A stretch of DNA of 64,000 nt from assembly GCA_958298945.1 (NCBI GenBank), contig OY282605.1, positions 33,954,811 to 34,018,810 on the forward strand, written 5' to 3'. The notes beneath the pieces are model-generated. The model was given only the letters and a program-made list of their open reading frames with translations, was not told the origin of the DNA and made no database searches. This document shows, one piece after another, positions 20,732-33,147 of this stretch. Position 1 is the stretch's first letter. Each line of letters starts with the position of its first letter. A program made the translations under genes and the position numbers. Source of the DNA: Atherix ibis. Its lineage: Eukaryota > Arthropoda > Insecta > Diptera > Athericidae.

Positions 20732-21496
20732 CGACGTCTGTTCAAAAAATATCACGAATTTTAAATTTCCGCGGGTTACGTATATTCGATTTAAGATTTT
20801 TTGTAGCCTTATATTGGTACTCATGTCTCTAACTTATGCCGACAAGATCGGCCATTTTGAATGTTCAGTTAATTTTTGACAACTGCTTTGCTTGCACGTA
20901 GCATCGCATTAACATTGCTAAGAAGCTGTTGGACTCTGTCCGCGATGACTAAAATTTGCTCGAGAGGGTCAGAACTGGTGACGAATCATGAGTTTATGGT
21001 TATGACGTGGAAACCAAAACTTTATCATCCAATGGAAGCTGTCGCACGAGCCAAGACCGAAAAAAGCGCGCCAAGTTCGGACGAATGTGAAGGTTTTGCT
21101 TACAGTTTTCTTCGATTGCAGGGGCGTGGTACATCATGAGTTCTTGCCACAGGGTAGAACGATCATTAAGGAATATTACCTGCAAGTTATGTGCAAGTTA
21201 TCCGCCAGAAACGCCCGGATCACCATGATAACGCATGCTCAAAAACAACACTAATAATGCCGCAGATACCGTATTCCCCAGATCTGGCCCCCTGTGACTT
21301 TTTCTTGTTCCCGAAACTGAAGAGCCCTATGAAGACGGCATCGAAGGAGAAACTGAACAAGATCATAAAAAATGATTTTTTGAAGTGCTTCGAGGATTGG
21401 AAAAAACGTTGGCACAAGTGTATAATATCTGATGGGGATTACTTTGAAGGGGACAAAATAGACACAAAATTCGCGATATTTTTTTAATAGACCTCG
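20732..21496 (+). mobile_element. Mariner family M1, copy D (internally deleted, 765 bp)
   Basis: Both ends are present (cgacgtctgttcaaaaaata on the left, ttttttaatagacctcg on the right) with TA on both sides (20730-20731, 21497-21498). About 500 bases of the interior are missing. This is a non-autonomous derivative still bounded by terminal repeats. Confidence 0.9.
20899..21487 (+). pseudogene. M1 transposase remnant, copy D
   Basis: The whole DNA-binding N-terminal half, including the start codon, is deleted: the 5' leader (gctttgcttgcacgta) jumps straight to RINIAKKLLDSV. GDES is followed by TGA instead of Trp. A second deletion removes LWKNKNWLL, leaving RPDHHDNA with the second Asp. LIMPQIPYSPDLAPCDFFLF with the third Asp is intact, as is the C-terminal CFEDWKKRWHKCIISDGDYFEGDK. 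A short deletion at the end changes the last residues, with a stop at 21485-21487. Confidence 0.87.
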
Positions 21497-23680
21497 TATG
21501 TACTTTCAAACAGGAGAAATTTGCATTAAAAAAAGGATATTTATAAAGGATCTTCGGCTTATTAATACCGTCATCGAATTCTAAATATTACTACTTTGTA
21601 GTTGTAGATATCTGAAAAATTTATTTAAAAAAAATAAATGCTTAATAAAAATAACTAAAATCCTTTTGATATATTATCCTTTTTTTAGAGTATTATAGCA
21701 AAAGAGAAAAGAATAAATACAATTTGATTTGAAAACTTTATGTCAAAATATTAATGAATCGATGAATGGAAATGGTTTTTGAGATAATTCAATATTCAAT
21801 CATTGACGCTAAGTGATTACAATTTCGTTTTGAAGAAATATGAAAGTGAAATTACCGAAAGACACATTCATGGTAAACGATTCAATCAAGAAAATGAAGA
21901 CATTTTCATGTAATATTGTATAATGTTTGCTTTTGAAATAGCTTCGATACGTATAGAAAAAGAGCTTTGGTATCTTCAAAGTCGATACTACCCACCAAAC
22001 GGGAACAAGAAAGATGAAAATTCCCGGCAGGTGCGGGAGTGTGTTACCGGCAAAAGAGACAAGATGAATCGAAACCATCCGATTTGGGGAGACTACTTTA
22101 TCCAGATCGGTTATTCTGTGTCAAATTAGCTAATTCCCTCAATGCTTGTGGTTGTGTTTTCATATCGTATTATTGGCGATCCATCATCTATTCACAAACA
22201 TGTATCCATGTGCAATTTATCACATTCGCCTAAGCGTATATACTTTCCTACTCAAGTCGGATTATCGGTATACCGATCTAGGGCCTAAGATTATTGCATG
22301 ATTTCTATCACAAACAAAACAACAACAAATCAACTGGAGCTTGTGGAGGGTGCGATGGAGTCAGGTTCTGATGGTGCTGTAAGAACCCGAAGCACGATTT
22401 TGTGTATAATATTGTCGGACTGATGTTGGAGCTGATATAGGCGGACGAAACGAAAATAATTTATTCCCGATTGATTATATTTGTAAGATATCATCGACGG
22501 AATTATACCTTAGTGACCGGATTGGTAGTGCTCTGCTATTGGACAAGGATAGCCTGCCAAATAGATTAAGACGTTATTGCGTTAATTTGTGACAGAAGCC
22601 GAACGTCTGTCAACGCAGTTGTGGGCAGCTAGTGTTATTGATGGAAGGCAATTTGATATGAATAAAATGCCACCCTCATAATTCGACATGGCCCATATCT
22701 GATGCGAATAGCTCTAAGAAGTGCAGATGTAAGTAATTGCTCAACTCTATTTGCACATGCAAAAAATCAAATCAATGTCAATATTAGACGGTATAGTATC
22801 CCTACCTTCTCCCCCCTTCATTACAGGAATGAAGGTACGCTGAAGAGAATATTTGCAATATGGATGCTTATAATTACACTCAACTCAGCAAGGATATTTT
22901 TTTTATTATAAAATATTTCATACCATGTGCATACCATCGTATGTAGCCAAAAAAGTCATTAGAATGTACTCGTGCTTTTAGGTTTCATTTCATTATAAAT
23001 TTATTTTTGATATAATTTTGTGTAATCAAATATTAACAGAAGGTAAGCTTTGGAGAAATTTCGGAAATTTATTTACATATTCTCAAATTTGTACTGATGC
23101 AATTTATTGGCAAACTGGAGCTAAATATTCGTAGTTAAATTATAGTTGTTAGTTTAACTAAGAAAAATATTTATTTATTATTCAATAAACCTTAAGGAAT
23201 TACTATTAAATCAAACCATTAATCACTTAATAATTTTTGTTTGAACATTAAGTTAAGAATAAAAGCGATTAAAGAAATTTTATCCAATTTTTACTTTGGA
23301 AAGTGAATTGAAAACAAAAATATTTTTATTACAAATTTTGATTAAATTTTTATTTTATTATATAATGCCAAAATTTTGTCATTAAGTTAAAAATAAAAAA
23401 ATTATTTAAATATAAATAAATAAACTTTTTATTTCACATAAATTTTCAAATAAATTTTTTATGCACACTCTTAAGTTTAAAATTTTCTAAATATTCTGAA
23501 ATTAACAAGTCATTTATGTAAATATAATATTTTATAAAAATTTATAAGAGAAAGTTTAACGGATGCCAATTGACATTACCAAATCTCGAAATTACTCGTT
23601 CTGACAACATTACGCGAAGTAAAGCTAAAATTTATCATATTTCAGTGGCTTTTGGTACAGTTTTATTAAAATAACATATA
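21497..23680. other. Unassigned spacer, 2.2 kb
   Basis: No family is recognised. From about 21920 to 22710 the base composition is less AT-rich than the surroundings and several frames stay open for 60-70 codons (for example + 21923-22129). I could not match them to any protein, and they may belong to an unrecognised repeat or an exon. The remainder is ordinary AT-rich DNA. Confidence 0.4.
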
Positions 23681-24950
23681 AAGGGTTTTCGAATAAGAGT
23701 GATATGATTTTAAAAAAAAAAAAAACACACACACTAATTGTTAAGGAAATTCAAATGTTTTTTATTTAGTGTAAAGTACAATCGATACAATTGAGTTCTG
23801 ATTAAAACGTCATACAAATAGTCTCCACGACTTTTTTTGCAGAAACGAATTCCAAGAATTTTCGAGCACTTTTTCCATAAAATCAAGTCGTATGTCATGA
23901 ATAGTACGTTCAATGTTGACTTCCAAAACTTAAAGAGAGTCTGGTTTTTTGCTAAAGACCAATGACTTCAAATAACCCCACAAGAAATAGTCTAATGGTG
24001 TTAAATCACAACTTCTTGGAGGCCTTGAAATAATAAATATTATAATTTTTTGATATAATCGAATCTTCACACTTTTCTCGCAATAATTCGGTTATTGCAC
24101 GGGCTGTGTGGCACGTAGCCCCGTCTTGTTGGAACCACATGTTGTCAAGATCTACTTCTTCCAATTTCGGCCATAAAAAGTTGGTTATCATCGATCTATA
24201 CCGCTCTCCATTGATAGTAACGGTGTTACCAGCTTCATTTCGAAAGAAGTACGGACCGATGATTCCACCAGACCAAAAACCACACCAAACTGTCAATTTA
24301 GGTGAATGTAATGGGTGTTCATGAATAATTTGTGGATTTTCTTCGTACCAGAATCGACAGTTCTGTTTATTTACCGCACCACTCAGATGAAAGTGAGCCT
24401 CATCGGAGAAGATGATTTTCGTTTTCAAGTTGTTCCAAGACAAAATCAGCAAATTCACGACTTTTACGGTGGTCCAACGGCTTCAGTTCTTAAGAGCCCC
24501 ACTCCTTTCTCAAAATCTACCAGGTTGTGGTTTGAGACAGTCCCAATTCTTGAGAATATTTTGGAATCGACAAATTGCAGTCTTCAGCAACACTTGCCGG
24601 AACGGCAGCAATATTTTTTATTACTTCGAGCGGTTCTTTGTTTTATTAATACTTGAACATTATGTTAAGAAAATGTACTCTCGAAATTTTTAATAATTCG
24701 ACGAATAGCGAGCACAGTTGGACGATAATTACGACCATAAAATGGCAAAAGCGCACGAAAAGTTGCAATTGGAGAACGATTATTTTGATAATAAAATTGA
24801 ATAGTTTGTAAATGTTGTTCTTGCGTATACCTCTCCATGATGTAATTGTAAACATTACTAAATACAATGAAAAATAAAAACAGATCATGGCATATTGCAA
24901 ATGGCCGAAACGTCACTTAGAAATCATACTACTCTTATTGGAAAACCCTA
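23681..24950 (-). mobile_element. Rosa-like (DD41D) element with both terminal repeats
   Basis: The left end is aagggttttcgaataagagt after TA (23679-23680). The right end, read on minus, is tagggttttccaataagagt, followed by TA at 24951-24952. Length is 1270 bp. The repeats match over about 25 bases with a few differences. It is the most complete rosa-like element in the window. Confidence 0.88.
23810..24838 (-). pseudogene. Rosa-like transposase (broken)
   Basis: It starts at Met 24836-24838 (MERYTQEQHLQTIQFYYQNN), followed by the helix-turn-helix region NRSPIATFRALLPFYGRNYRPTV. A deletion and frame changes lead to VIKNIAAVPASVAED, NLSIPKYSQELGLSQTTTW, and PLDHRKSREFADFVLEQL. From 24458 a 150-codon frame is open: IIFSDEAHFHLSGAVNKQNC (first Asp), LTVWCGFWSGGIIGPYFFRN, NGERYRSMITNFLWPKLEE, and MWFQQDGATCHTA (second Asp). 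A frameshift follows, and RPPRSCDLTPLDYFLWG (third Asp) is in another frame. The count from second to third Asp across the shift is about 41 residues, as in the rosa group. The C-terminus carries one more stop and ends at 23810-23812. Confidence 0.87.
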
Positions 24951-27018
24951 TAGTTTTACTAAAAATCTTTAAGAATAGTGCTCAGATTTGACGGTAACTT
25001 ACTTTCCTTCCTCATTTTTCAAGAAATTCGTGCCAACAATTACTACAAAACCCAAAAAAAAATATTAGACAGTTGCTTTTTATGAATAAAATTACTTGTG
25101 AGTTTTAAAAATCTTATATAAAGAAATACTGCTCAATAACATATCCACCGAGCAAGAAATCAGTCTCATCTTTGCTCTTGTTCAAAACGTGGCTATGGCA
25201 AAATAATCACTTTTGCAGAAAATTTTTTTTAATTTGTTCGGAATCGTATATGAATTAAAACTTTAAAACTTTAAAAAAGGGCAATTTTTACGAAAATATA
25301 TTTTATTATAAATATTTTATACGTTTGATATTTTTTTAATAATATGGATATACTTTCCATACTACAGTATGGATAAGGGTACATGAATCTGCTCCTGCCT
25401 CTCTAAAAAATACAATTTTTTTTTATATCAATCTAATCAAGGCGGTATGATAATTTGAAAGTGGAGGCAAATATTATCTTTTCCTAAATATTTTCAGTGT
25501 ATGATTTTATCCTTGAAATTTTTATTTATCTGAAAACCGATTATAAGTAATACAGGAGAGTGAAGAAGTGTTATTTTGTTGCTATTTCAACTGATTAAGA
25601 ATACATGAAATATCATTTTTTGGTTTTTTTTTTAATAGTATTCAATCTGGAAAAGAAATTAAATAGAATGTTTTCAATATCAATAAACGTACCGTCATGA
25701 AGTTTAGGATGCCACGTACGTTAACAGTCTTCCTTTCATAAATGCGTATGCTTACTTACATATTCGAACAAATACCAACAGAAACGGCCGTGTATAAGTT
25801 CCAGATATTAGCAAATCAGTGTATTAACATTGGATGCGTACAAATATCCTTTAATACATTGTATTCATAGATAGAAGAATTCTGCAAATGTTCAATATTT
25901 AGCAGTACTAACAGCAGCAGCAATTTGAGCAACATTTGCCCGAACAGAATACAGAATCGATGGTGAAGAAAAAGGGGCGCTTGAATAATTGATAACCGAA
26001 CATTTGTCTTGTCTAATTGAATTTTTGTTGGATATCGTGAACGGATAAATTATTCATCAATGTCGGGATATATTTTCGATTAGAGAATGAAATAAATTAT
26101 TTGGACTTGCTAGCTCTGCTTCCCATACAAAAAGTTCGCGTTCCACAAGGATTGTGATGACAACGGTTCAATACCGACGCTTGTAGAACGCTCCTCGTAG
26201 ATGATAGGAAAATTTGTTTTTCCTCCCATTTTTATGTCTATTGGAGTTGATATCGATAAGACCTAACTTCAATTTAGCTTCTGGATTCATCTCTGATTGA
26301 TGTAATAATATTTTTACGATATATTCCTTTATTAGACGTCGATTAATAGAATAAGTCAACCTAAATATTAAATATATTCTAAGTGAGACGACTTTTACGA
26401 GAATACCATATAATCGAATAAGTTATTGATTATTGGCTATTTTCTATTGATGATCTATAAAGTAAAATCAAGGCCAACATATGAAAACTATTATCTTGTT
26501 GAATTTTATTGATTTGAGAAGATAAATTTAGTGGAGTTCAATTATTGGAATTTTATTATTATTGAATATTTTAGCTTTATAACTATTAATTCGCTTTGGT
26601 TTTAGTGAGGATGTACAAAGAATGACTAGCCAAAATTTAGATGCAATCGGATGTTCAGAGGAAATATCTACAATTTTAATGTACAAAAATTACTCCAAAT
26701 AGATTATAATAAGTATTTATTTTGCTGTCTGAATGACCATGAAATAATGTGTCTAGACTTAACAGAGAATAATGCTATCCTGACTATTAAGAATAATAAC
26801 ACTTTATAGCTACTAGCCAAAAATGGCTATACAATTTCATTAACGTTCGTTGGAGATTTGAACAAATTTTTAGATTTTCTCATACAATTAGATTATCATA
26901 AATTAATTATACGAAATTACAGTATATCCAATTTAAATGTAATTGAGAAAATGGAACCTTAAAATAAAATTATATAATGATTTTCTTATTAAAAGGTTTT
27001 TAACAAAAATACTAAGTA
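24951..27018. other. AT-rich spacer, 2.1 kb
   Basis: No gene or transposon is recognised. There are no convincing open frames; a short cagcagcag run lies at about 25912-25922. Confidence 0.5.
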
Positions 27019-27149
27019 GTCGAAAAAGTTCGTGGTGTTTTAGTAACTATTTTGTTGAAAAAATAGATCAGAAAAAAAGAGAAAATTTTCTATATTATAA
27101 AATACCACTTCAACAAGGACGACAACGCATTGTAGTATTGTGAAAAAAA

Positions 27150-27655
27150 TTTGCGATATTTGTAGTGAATGTATTATTTTAAAATCAACAGCACGCAATT
27201 TGGGTGTCAAAGATGAGCCCCAAAATTTTCAAAAAAAATTTACCATAACCGGCGCATTAGCAGTCCGGATATAGCTTATAAATTAAACATTCATTATCAA
27301 ACCAGATTTTGGGTGCCTCATAAATTGAGTATAAAAAATAAGATAGAGTAACTTAAAATCTATGAAACGCTGCTGAAGCGCAATGAAATTGAGCCATTTC
27401 TGAAGAGAATCAAAATTGGCGGAGATAAATGAGTAAAATATATATTTAGCAAATCAAAACTGGCAGAGAAAAATGAATAAAAGGCACATTAATAATCAAA
27501 AATAATTTCAAAGTCAGGATTGATATGTTAATTGTATGGTGGAACTGGAAGAAACTCATTTATTACGAACTGCTATCGTTCGATCAAATTGGTAACTCGC
27601 TAATTAGCTGTGAGCAACTCAACAGATTTTGCCATTCGATTGAGAGGAAATGGCT
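27150..27655 (+). pseudogene. M6 mariner transposase, part before the nested insertion
   Basis: Blocks on +: FWVPHKLSIKNKIE, stop, LKIYETLLKRNEIEPFLKRI, GGDK-stop-V (decayed GDEKW), then LIVWWNWKKLIYYELLSF and CEQLNRF. These match the WVPHEL, LLKRNE-EPFLKR, GDEKW and CIWWDW-GIIYYELL blocks of the intact-looking M6 fragment at 29.35 kb. The N-terminal helix-turn-helix is barely readable. It stops near 27655, where the nested copy begins. Confidence 0.72.
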
Positions 27656-27659
27656 TTTT

Positions 27660-28735
27660 GGTCATAGATGGCGTGAGTGAGCGTATTAAGCTACCATGGG
27701 CACGCCACACTTTTTTTTATGAGTTTGACATCTGTCAACATTAATTGTCAGTAATTTCATTCAAAAACATACATTTTTCCTTTGGTAATCATGTCTAGTT
27801 TTGTGCCAGAAAAAGAACATATGCGGGAAGCTCTGCACACAGAATACGATACCCAATCGCAAAAAATGCTCGCGAAGCAATTGTGTGTTACTCAACCAGC
27901 CATTTCCATGCATCTGCGTGGTATGGGGAAGATTGAAAATATCGGAAAATGGGTGCCGCATGAATTGAACGATAGGCAGATGGAGCGATGCCAAAACACA
28001 TGCGAAATCTTGCTCGCCACGCAAAAAAGAAAGTCGTTCCTCCATCGGATTGTGATAGGCGCTGAAAAGTAGATATATTTCAAGAATCCTAGGCGCATGA
28101 AATCGTGGGTTGATCCTAGCCAACCATCACCATCTTCTCCAAGACCAAATCGGTTTGGACGGAAGGCGATGCTGTGCGTTTGGTGGGATCAGCAGGGTAC
28201 CGTCTACTATGAAATGTTGAAACCTGGTGAAACTGTCAATGCCCACTGCTACCATCAATAACTGATCAAATTGCACCGTGCTCGGCGTGAAAAAAGGACG
28301 GATTATCAACAAAGATATAACAAGCTGATTTTCCTCCACGACAACGCACCATTGTACACGTCAAAAATGGTCCGAAACTACTTGGAGACAATCAACTGGG
28401 AGGTGCTACCCCAGTCGGATTATTTACCAGACCTAGCCCCTTTCGAGTACAACCTACTTTCGTCGATGGGCCACGCGCTCGCTGAGCAGCACTTCGATTC
28501 TTACGAAGACGTCCGAAAATGGCTTGATGAGTGGTTTGCCTTGAAAGAGAAGGAATTTTTTTGGCGTGGTATCCGCAAATTACCCGAGAGATGGCAAAAA
28601 TGTGTAGCTAGTGAGGGCAAGTACTTTGAATAAATTTTTTTTAGCTTTCTATTAAAAAAACATTTGTTTTTTTTGACTAAAAAACAGCGGATTTAAGCTT
28701 ATAAACCTGGCATTGGAAGGGTTTCACCTTATACC
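27660..28735 (+). mobile_element. Mos1-like mariner nested in M6
   Basis: The boundaries are inferred from where the outer M6 protein stops (about 27655) and resumes (about 28736). The right edge contains ttataaacctggcattggaa. I could not align a convincing left terminal repeat with it, so the ends are approximate. Confidence 0.65.
27791..28633 (+). pseudogene. Mos1-like mariner transposase (N-terminal deletion, dead active site)
   Basis: ATG at 27791 gives MSSFVPEKEHMREALH. About 55 residues of the first DNA-binding part are then missing before QSQKMLAKQLCVTQPAISMHL, GKWVPHELNDRQMER and RKSFLHRIV. The first catalytic motif GDEKW reads GAEK-stop (Asp to Ala, Trp to TAG at 28070-28072). The frame continues as LCVWWDQQGTVYYEMLKPGE with one more stop, then an open piece 28271-28633 with FLHDNAPLYTS (second Asp kept) and PDLAPFEYNLL, where the third Asp is Glu. 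The C-terminus KLPERWQKCVASEGKYFE is complete to the TAA. Two of three catalytic residues are gone. Confidence 0.88.
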
Positions 28736-29010
28736 ACTATAACGCTCTGTTACACACATTTTTGCATATTCGCCAATAATTAAGAGAGCTTACCTGGGAA
28801 TGCCTTCGCCTGCAAAATTAGAACCCTCTGACTACCACTTATTTCGAGCTCTGCAGAACTCTTTTAATGGAACCAAGCTGCCTTAAAGAGAGTCCTGTAA
28901 AAAGTACTTGATTCAGTTTTTCAACCAGAAATTACAGAACTTCTATACTGATAGAATCACGGCTTTGTCAGAAAAATGGTGTATGATAAAGGACAATATT
29001 TGGTTTCATT
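28736..29010 (+). pseudogene. M6 mariner transposase, part after the nested insertion
   Basis: The + strand reads YNALLHTFLHIRQ, stop, LRELTWEC, corresponding to DNARPHTS--TRQKLRELGWEV with the catalytic Asp changed to Tyr. After a frame change come PSDYHLFRALQNSFNGTKLP with the third Asp, then YLIQFFNQKLQNFYTDRITALSEKW and a stop near 29011. The order completes the outer M6 protein across the nested copy. Confidence 0.72.
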
Positions 29011-29349
29011 AATTTGATTTTAATACTCTGATTTAAACGCTTCTATATTACTCAAAAATGCCACGAACTTTTTCGACAATAAATTTTTATACAATAGTAT
29101 TTTTTGTACTACCTATTTACGTCTCCTTGGAAAATTTTTAATCACCAAAATTAAACACTATTCATCAATTTCATTCTCATATAAGCTCATTAGCTTACTT
29201 CCAAGTCCTGGAATTTTTTTTTTTAAATCCTTAAAAAACTCTTTTTTCTATCCTCGAAGATACCAAAATTATCCCTGATTGTGAATTTGGCCTTCGGTCA
29301 TCCCTTATTTTGCCCATAGTTGGCTTTAGGAGTCTGTATCTCCCGTTTT

Positions 29350-29926
29350 AAAAGTGCGTCGAGTTGCACTAGATGGCGTTAGAAAGATAAGATTTCGTAC
29401 TAAAAAAGCTTCTCATACAGTTTTGCAAACGGTGGTCAAGCCAGGATTGACAGCCAGGAAGGTTTTGCTGTGTGTTTGGTGGGACTGGCAGGGAATCATC
29501 TACTATGAGCTGCTCCCCTACGGCCGAACTCTTAATTCGGACCTATACTGTCAACAATTGGATCGTCTGAAAGAAGCAATCGCCCAGAAGCGGCCAGCTT
29601 TGGCCAATAGGAGGGGAATTGTGTTCCATCAGGACAACGCCAGGCCGCATACATCGATAGTGACTCGCCAGAAGTTCCTGGATCTTGGTTGGGATGTTCT
29701 TATGCATCCACCTTATAGTCCGGACCTTGCACCAAGTGATTACCACCTCTTCCTGTCTATGACGAATGATTTTGCAGATGAAAAATTCGCCTCAAGAGAA
29801 GATTGTGAAAATCGACTGTCCCAGTTTTTTGCCAATAGGGACGAGGGTTTCTATGAGAGAGGCATTATGAAATTACCTCCAAAATGGCAACAAGTTATCA
29901 AACAAAACGGTGCATATTCGACCTAA
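29350..29926 (+). pseudogene. M6-type mariner transposase, 5'-truncated but well preserved
   Basis: A single open frame of about 190 codons begins in the middle of the family protein (RKIRFRTKKASHTVLQTVVK). It runs intact through LTARKVLLCVWWDWQGIIYY, HQDNARPHTS (second Asp), MHPPYSPDLAPSDYHLF (third Asp, 34 residues apart) and FYERGIMKLPPKWQQVIKQN to a TAA at 29924-29926. The DNA-binding domain and first catalytic Asp are absent, and no terminal repeat is visible on either side. The apparent ATG at 29354 is not a family start. It is a truncated fragment rather than a gene, though the frame is unusually clean. Subfamily is not certain (cecropia-like is possible). Confidence 0.82.
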
Positions 29927-30049
29927 ATCGTATCATTCTATCAATTTAATGCAAAAATAATGGATTTCTGTTTACTACACCTTATATTATGGCATAACCG
30001 ATTATACTGCTTATGTCCAAGATGTATTTTTTTACGTTTCATATGCCTT

Positions 30050-30600
30050 TGGTTGAGTTTTGCAGCCAAGACTGCTCTAGATAATCAAGAACTTACTTTA
30101 TTAATTTGCTTATGTCTACAATCAAATATGAATATTCTAAAATGTCTTCACATATTGCTGGTGTTCCTTATGATAGTATTCTTGGGCCACTTTTATGCAA
30201 TATTTTTTTACCTATGATATAACAACTTATCCCAAACCACAACAAATCACCTATACCATCCTCATATACGTTAATAGAAATATTATTCTATCTCAAACTA
30301 AACCTAGACAAATGACTTCTCTGAAATTCTCTCAGAGAAAAAATAAAACTACTTAAATGGCTGAATTGTCTTTTCTTAGAAAATTTCCTTTTACAGACAA
30401 ACTTCAAATTTTTTATTATAAAGACCAACTTGAACTTATGGTATTGAACATCGGTACTCTACTAAGCATTCCAAATCTTCTCAAATCCAATTCTTTTGAT
30501 TAAAAATCATCCGAAAAATCTTTGATGCAGCATTCCTTATTCGTTATGAAGATATTAATCGTGTTCGTTTCTCGTTATAAAAAGTTTTGGTCATTATTGG
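30050..30600 (+). pseudogene. Jockey-like reverse transcriptase relic
   Basis: The + strand reads HIAGVPYDSILGPLLCNIFL (30150-30210), the GVPQGS-LGPLLYNIF block of Jockey-type reverse transcriptases. It is followed by LKLNLDK, KLLKWLNCLFLENFLLQTNF (the thumb region) and KIIRKIFDAAFLIRYEDINR, which corresponds to the C-terminal KILR-I--AP-YVRNEDIH block. The catalytic YADD box is lost in a deletion. Many frame changes. No 3' tail or target duplication found. Confidence 0.68.
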
Positions 30601-31814
30601 TCTTTTTCTATATAAAATAGATTTTTATTTCTAATTATTCTATTACTACAGTCGACTATTATAAATTTTTGATTGGCGTTTGAAGAGAAATTTGCCACAA
30701 AATCTCAATAAAGGAGAAATTGCTGTATTTTCATTATACTGTCTGCCTTTTATAAAGTTTTTGTACGTATAAAGTTGTAGATATGAAATAAAATGATGAA
30801 AAAATAAATTTAAATAAATGTAAATGGACAGGAAATTTTTTAAATTGACATTTGCATTCTATCCGTCAAAGAAAATATTCTTATGAAAAAACGTAGACAT
30901 TTACTCTTGCGTATTATATCCTCAAATAATGCATTATTGTTCATTAATATTGACCAAATTGAATGAATCGAAATTGAACGTTGGACATGATGTGACGTGA
31001 TTTTATGTCAATAAAATTTCTTTTTTTTTAAGTTTATTTTGAATAATTTAATATTATCTCGTACATATAGCTAAATGATAGGAAAAAATGCAAATTTAAA
31101 TTGACAAGTTACACTATATGAATTAAAAAAAAAAATATCTCACTACACTATGGCAAAAAAAAAGCAAAAATAGAATAAAATTCAGAGGAAAAGACAGTAA
31201 ATGTGCATAAACAAATTTGTGGTATAGCCCTTGTTATTCAGAATTCCATCAGGATAACCACATTCATAGTCCCAACGAATAATAAATCTATAAAAGTGGA
31301 ATCACAAAAAATTGATGGAAAATAATTTGCTACCCCCTCAGACAAAAAGCAGCGCCATATTTCAACTCAATGATTGTGTTTTGTCTGCATGCAATTTGAT
31401 TTTGCATTTGGTTTTTTGTAGGAAAACATCAAACGTATCGATTTTATGTGGTATCGTTCAGACAATTCGAAATGGCGTGAAATTATTTTGAAGCCGATGG
31501 AATTTTTGAAGCCACCTCCAAAGTAACTAGATGGAATCAATTAAATTGAAATTCAATTAAGAGCAAAATTTATAGAATTAATTACCACTCATTCTTAAAA
31601 AAAATTAATTTGATCAATGAAGAAAAATCTTCAAAAATTCCCAATTCTTAGTCCTTAAAAAGGTGCTGACTTCCAAAAAAAATAATTATTTTGTGTATTT
31701 TTATATATGAATAGTGTAACATTTTCGTAATTTTTATGTAAATGTAAGTAATACCGTGTGCTCTTCAGAAAAGTTAACAAAGTTAATTTGATGTCGTTTT
31801 GGTTAGCTGTCATT
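30601..31814. other. AT-rich spacer, 1.2 kb
   Basis: No gene or transposon is recognised. Confidence 0.5.
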
Positions 31815-32560
31815 TTTTTTTGTATACATTGGTAGAGGGAAATCCTTGAAAGACCCTGTAGAGATACGAATCCCTACAGTGTTAGGGTTTTTATATCCAC
31901 TAAAACCCACTTTCGTATTCTAAAAAAGCCCTTTTCTCATTCTTTCTTCCTGGCGGAGCTTCTTTATTCGTTGGGACGTATATTCCGCTGCCACAACCCC
32001 AGCATCTTTGTGATATTATAATTTGTGTGATAATGCGCTTTTGGGATAACTGTTCGCTAATTATTTTCTGCATTTCCTTCATTGCTCCTGTACAGCCGAC
32101 AATTAGGGTATGTCGCCTCAACATATGGATATATTGGATCACCCATTTCCTATCAAAAATTTGGGCCATATAGTGGTGCACCTCCCCACAGTTTTGCTAT
32201 GATATATCAGGAATAGGATGATCGATAGATCCCAGTTTTACTACCATTTTGCCACTGTTTCATTTCTTTTGCGATAACACACACAGCGTCATACAAGACA
32301 ATACGGAACACTCTCTAGACGTACAGTGCGCTTCAACGATCTATCGGCATCATCTGACGCTAGCATATTTCCGTCACCATACCTTCTATCTAGGTAGGGG
32401 CTGCGTAGATTGTCCTTAAACTGATAATGTAGATAGAAACCCGCATTTGCTCTGTCTGGGCCCTTCGCGATTAGGCATGATACTTGCTAAGGCATTCACA
32501 ATCCGACTTGTATTTTTAGTAGCAATTCTCAGATACTGACGAAAGCTCAACCTGGGGTTT
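31815..32560 (-). mobile_element. R1-like retrotransposon tail on minus
   Basis: On minus the relic runs from the end of the reverse transcriptase (about 32560) through a C-terminal region to a 3' untranslated part with gtgggttttagtgg, a small stem-loop (31856-31879) and an A-run (the T-run at 31813-31822 on +). It has the same architecture as the better preserved copy at 37.2-38.7 kb. Confidence 0.68.
31900..32560 (-). pseudogene. R1-like RT C-terminal relic
   Basis: Minus reads AKLSFRQYLRIATKNTSRIV then NALASIMPNREGPRQSKCGF. This matches LSF-EHL--A--KAS---ALARIMPN-GGPRQSRR in the R1 copy at 38.1 kb. After frame changes, 32181-31900 is open: CGEVHHYMAQIFDRKW (compare HGEVGYYITQLLSGHG at 37.75 kb), then IVGCTGAMKEMQKIISEQLS and RCWGCGSGIYVPTNKEAPPG. 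The Cys/His cluster itself is eroded. Confidence 0.65.
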
Positions 32561-33147
32561 TTTTTGTTGAACTCTCAGGTATTGAAACAATGGCTGCGAT
32601 ATAATATCGCAGTCACCGATTATGAAAGTAACAGACTCTTTTGTTTTTCTACTGGTCACTAGTACTGTCTCGGTCTTTGGTCAATAAGTTGCAAGTTCAC
32701 TGATAATAGTCTGATAACGTAAACTACATCAGCTTGTACTTTGGGTGATCTCATCTATGAAGCTATAATTTTATTAGTTGATATTTGTTTTTCGTACAGA
32801 TTTGACATTGCCAAATCATTATGGGGCAACAAAGCTTTCAAAAATGCATAATTACTGTAAAAATATATTTCGAAATTAAAGTGGATCCGAATAATTGAAA
32901 TTTTTATTTAAAAAGTGTACCCATTAACCAAAGTCTACTATCTTGGAACCAGATGCTCAATAAAATATATTGTTGAGGTATGTGAAAGTGGAGCTGAAAG
33001 TTGAGCAACCTCCTAAAGGCATCGCCCATAAAAATTGAATCTTTTTCAAAGAGTTGTGTTAAATATAGAATATATCTTGAAGATTTCTATTTACAACTTT
33101 ATAAAATTTATATGATAATGAGTAACAAAGTACATTTATATTTAATC
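32561..33147. other. Spacer
   Basis: No gene or transposon is recognised. It is AT-rich, with stops in all frames. Confidence 0.45.

Larger units (their letters stand above)
27019..29079 (+). mobile_element. Mariner M6 carrying a nested Mos1-like mariner
   Basis: The ends are gtcgaaaaagttcgtggtgt at 27019 and its reverse complement (...ccacgaactttttcgac) ending at about 29077-29079, with TA next to both. The inner part is interrupted at about 27660-28735 by a Mos1-like copy. Without it the outer element is about 1 kb of decayed mariner. Confidence 0.8.
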
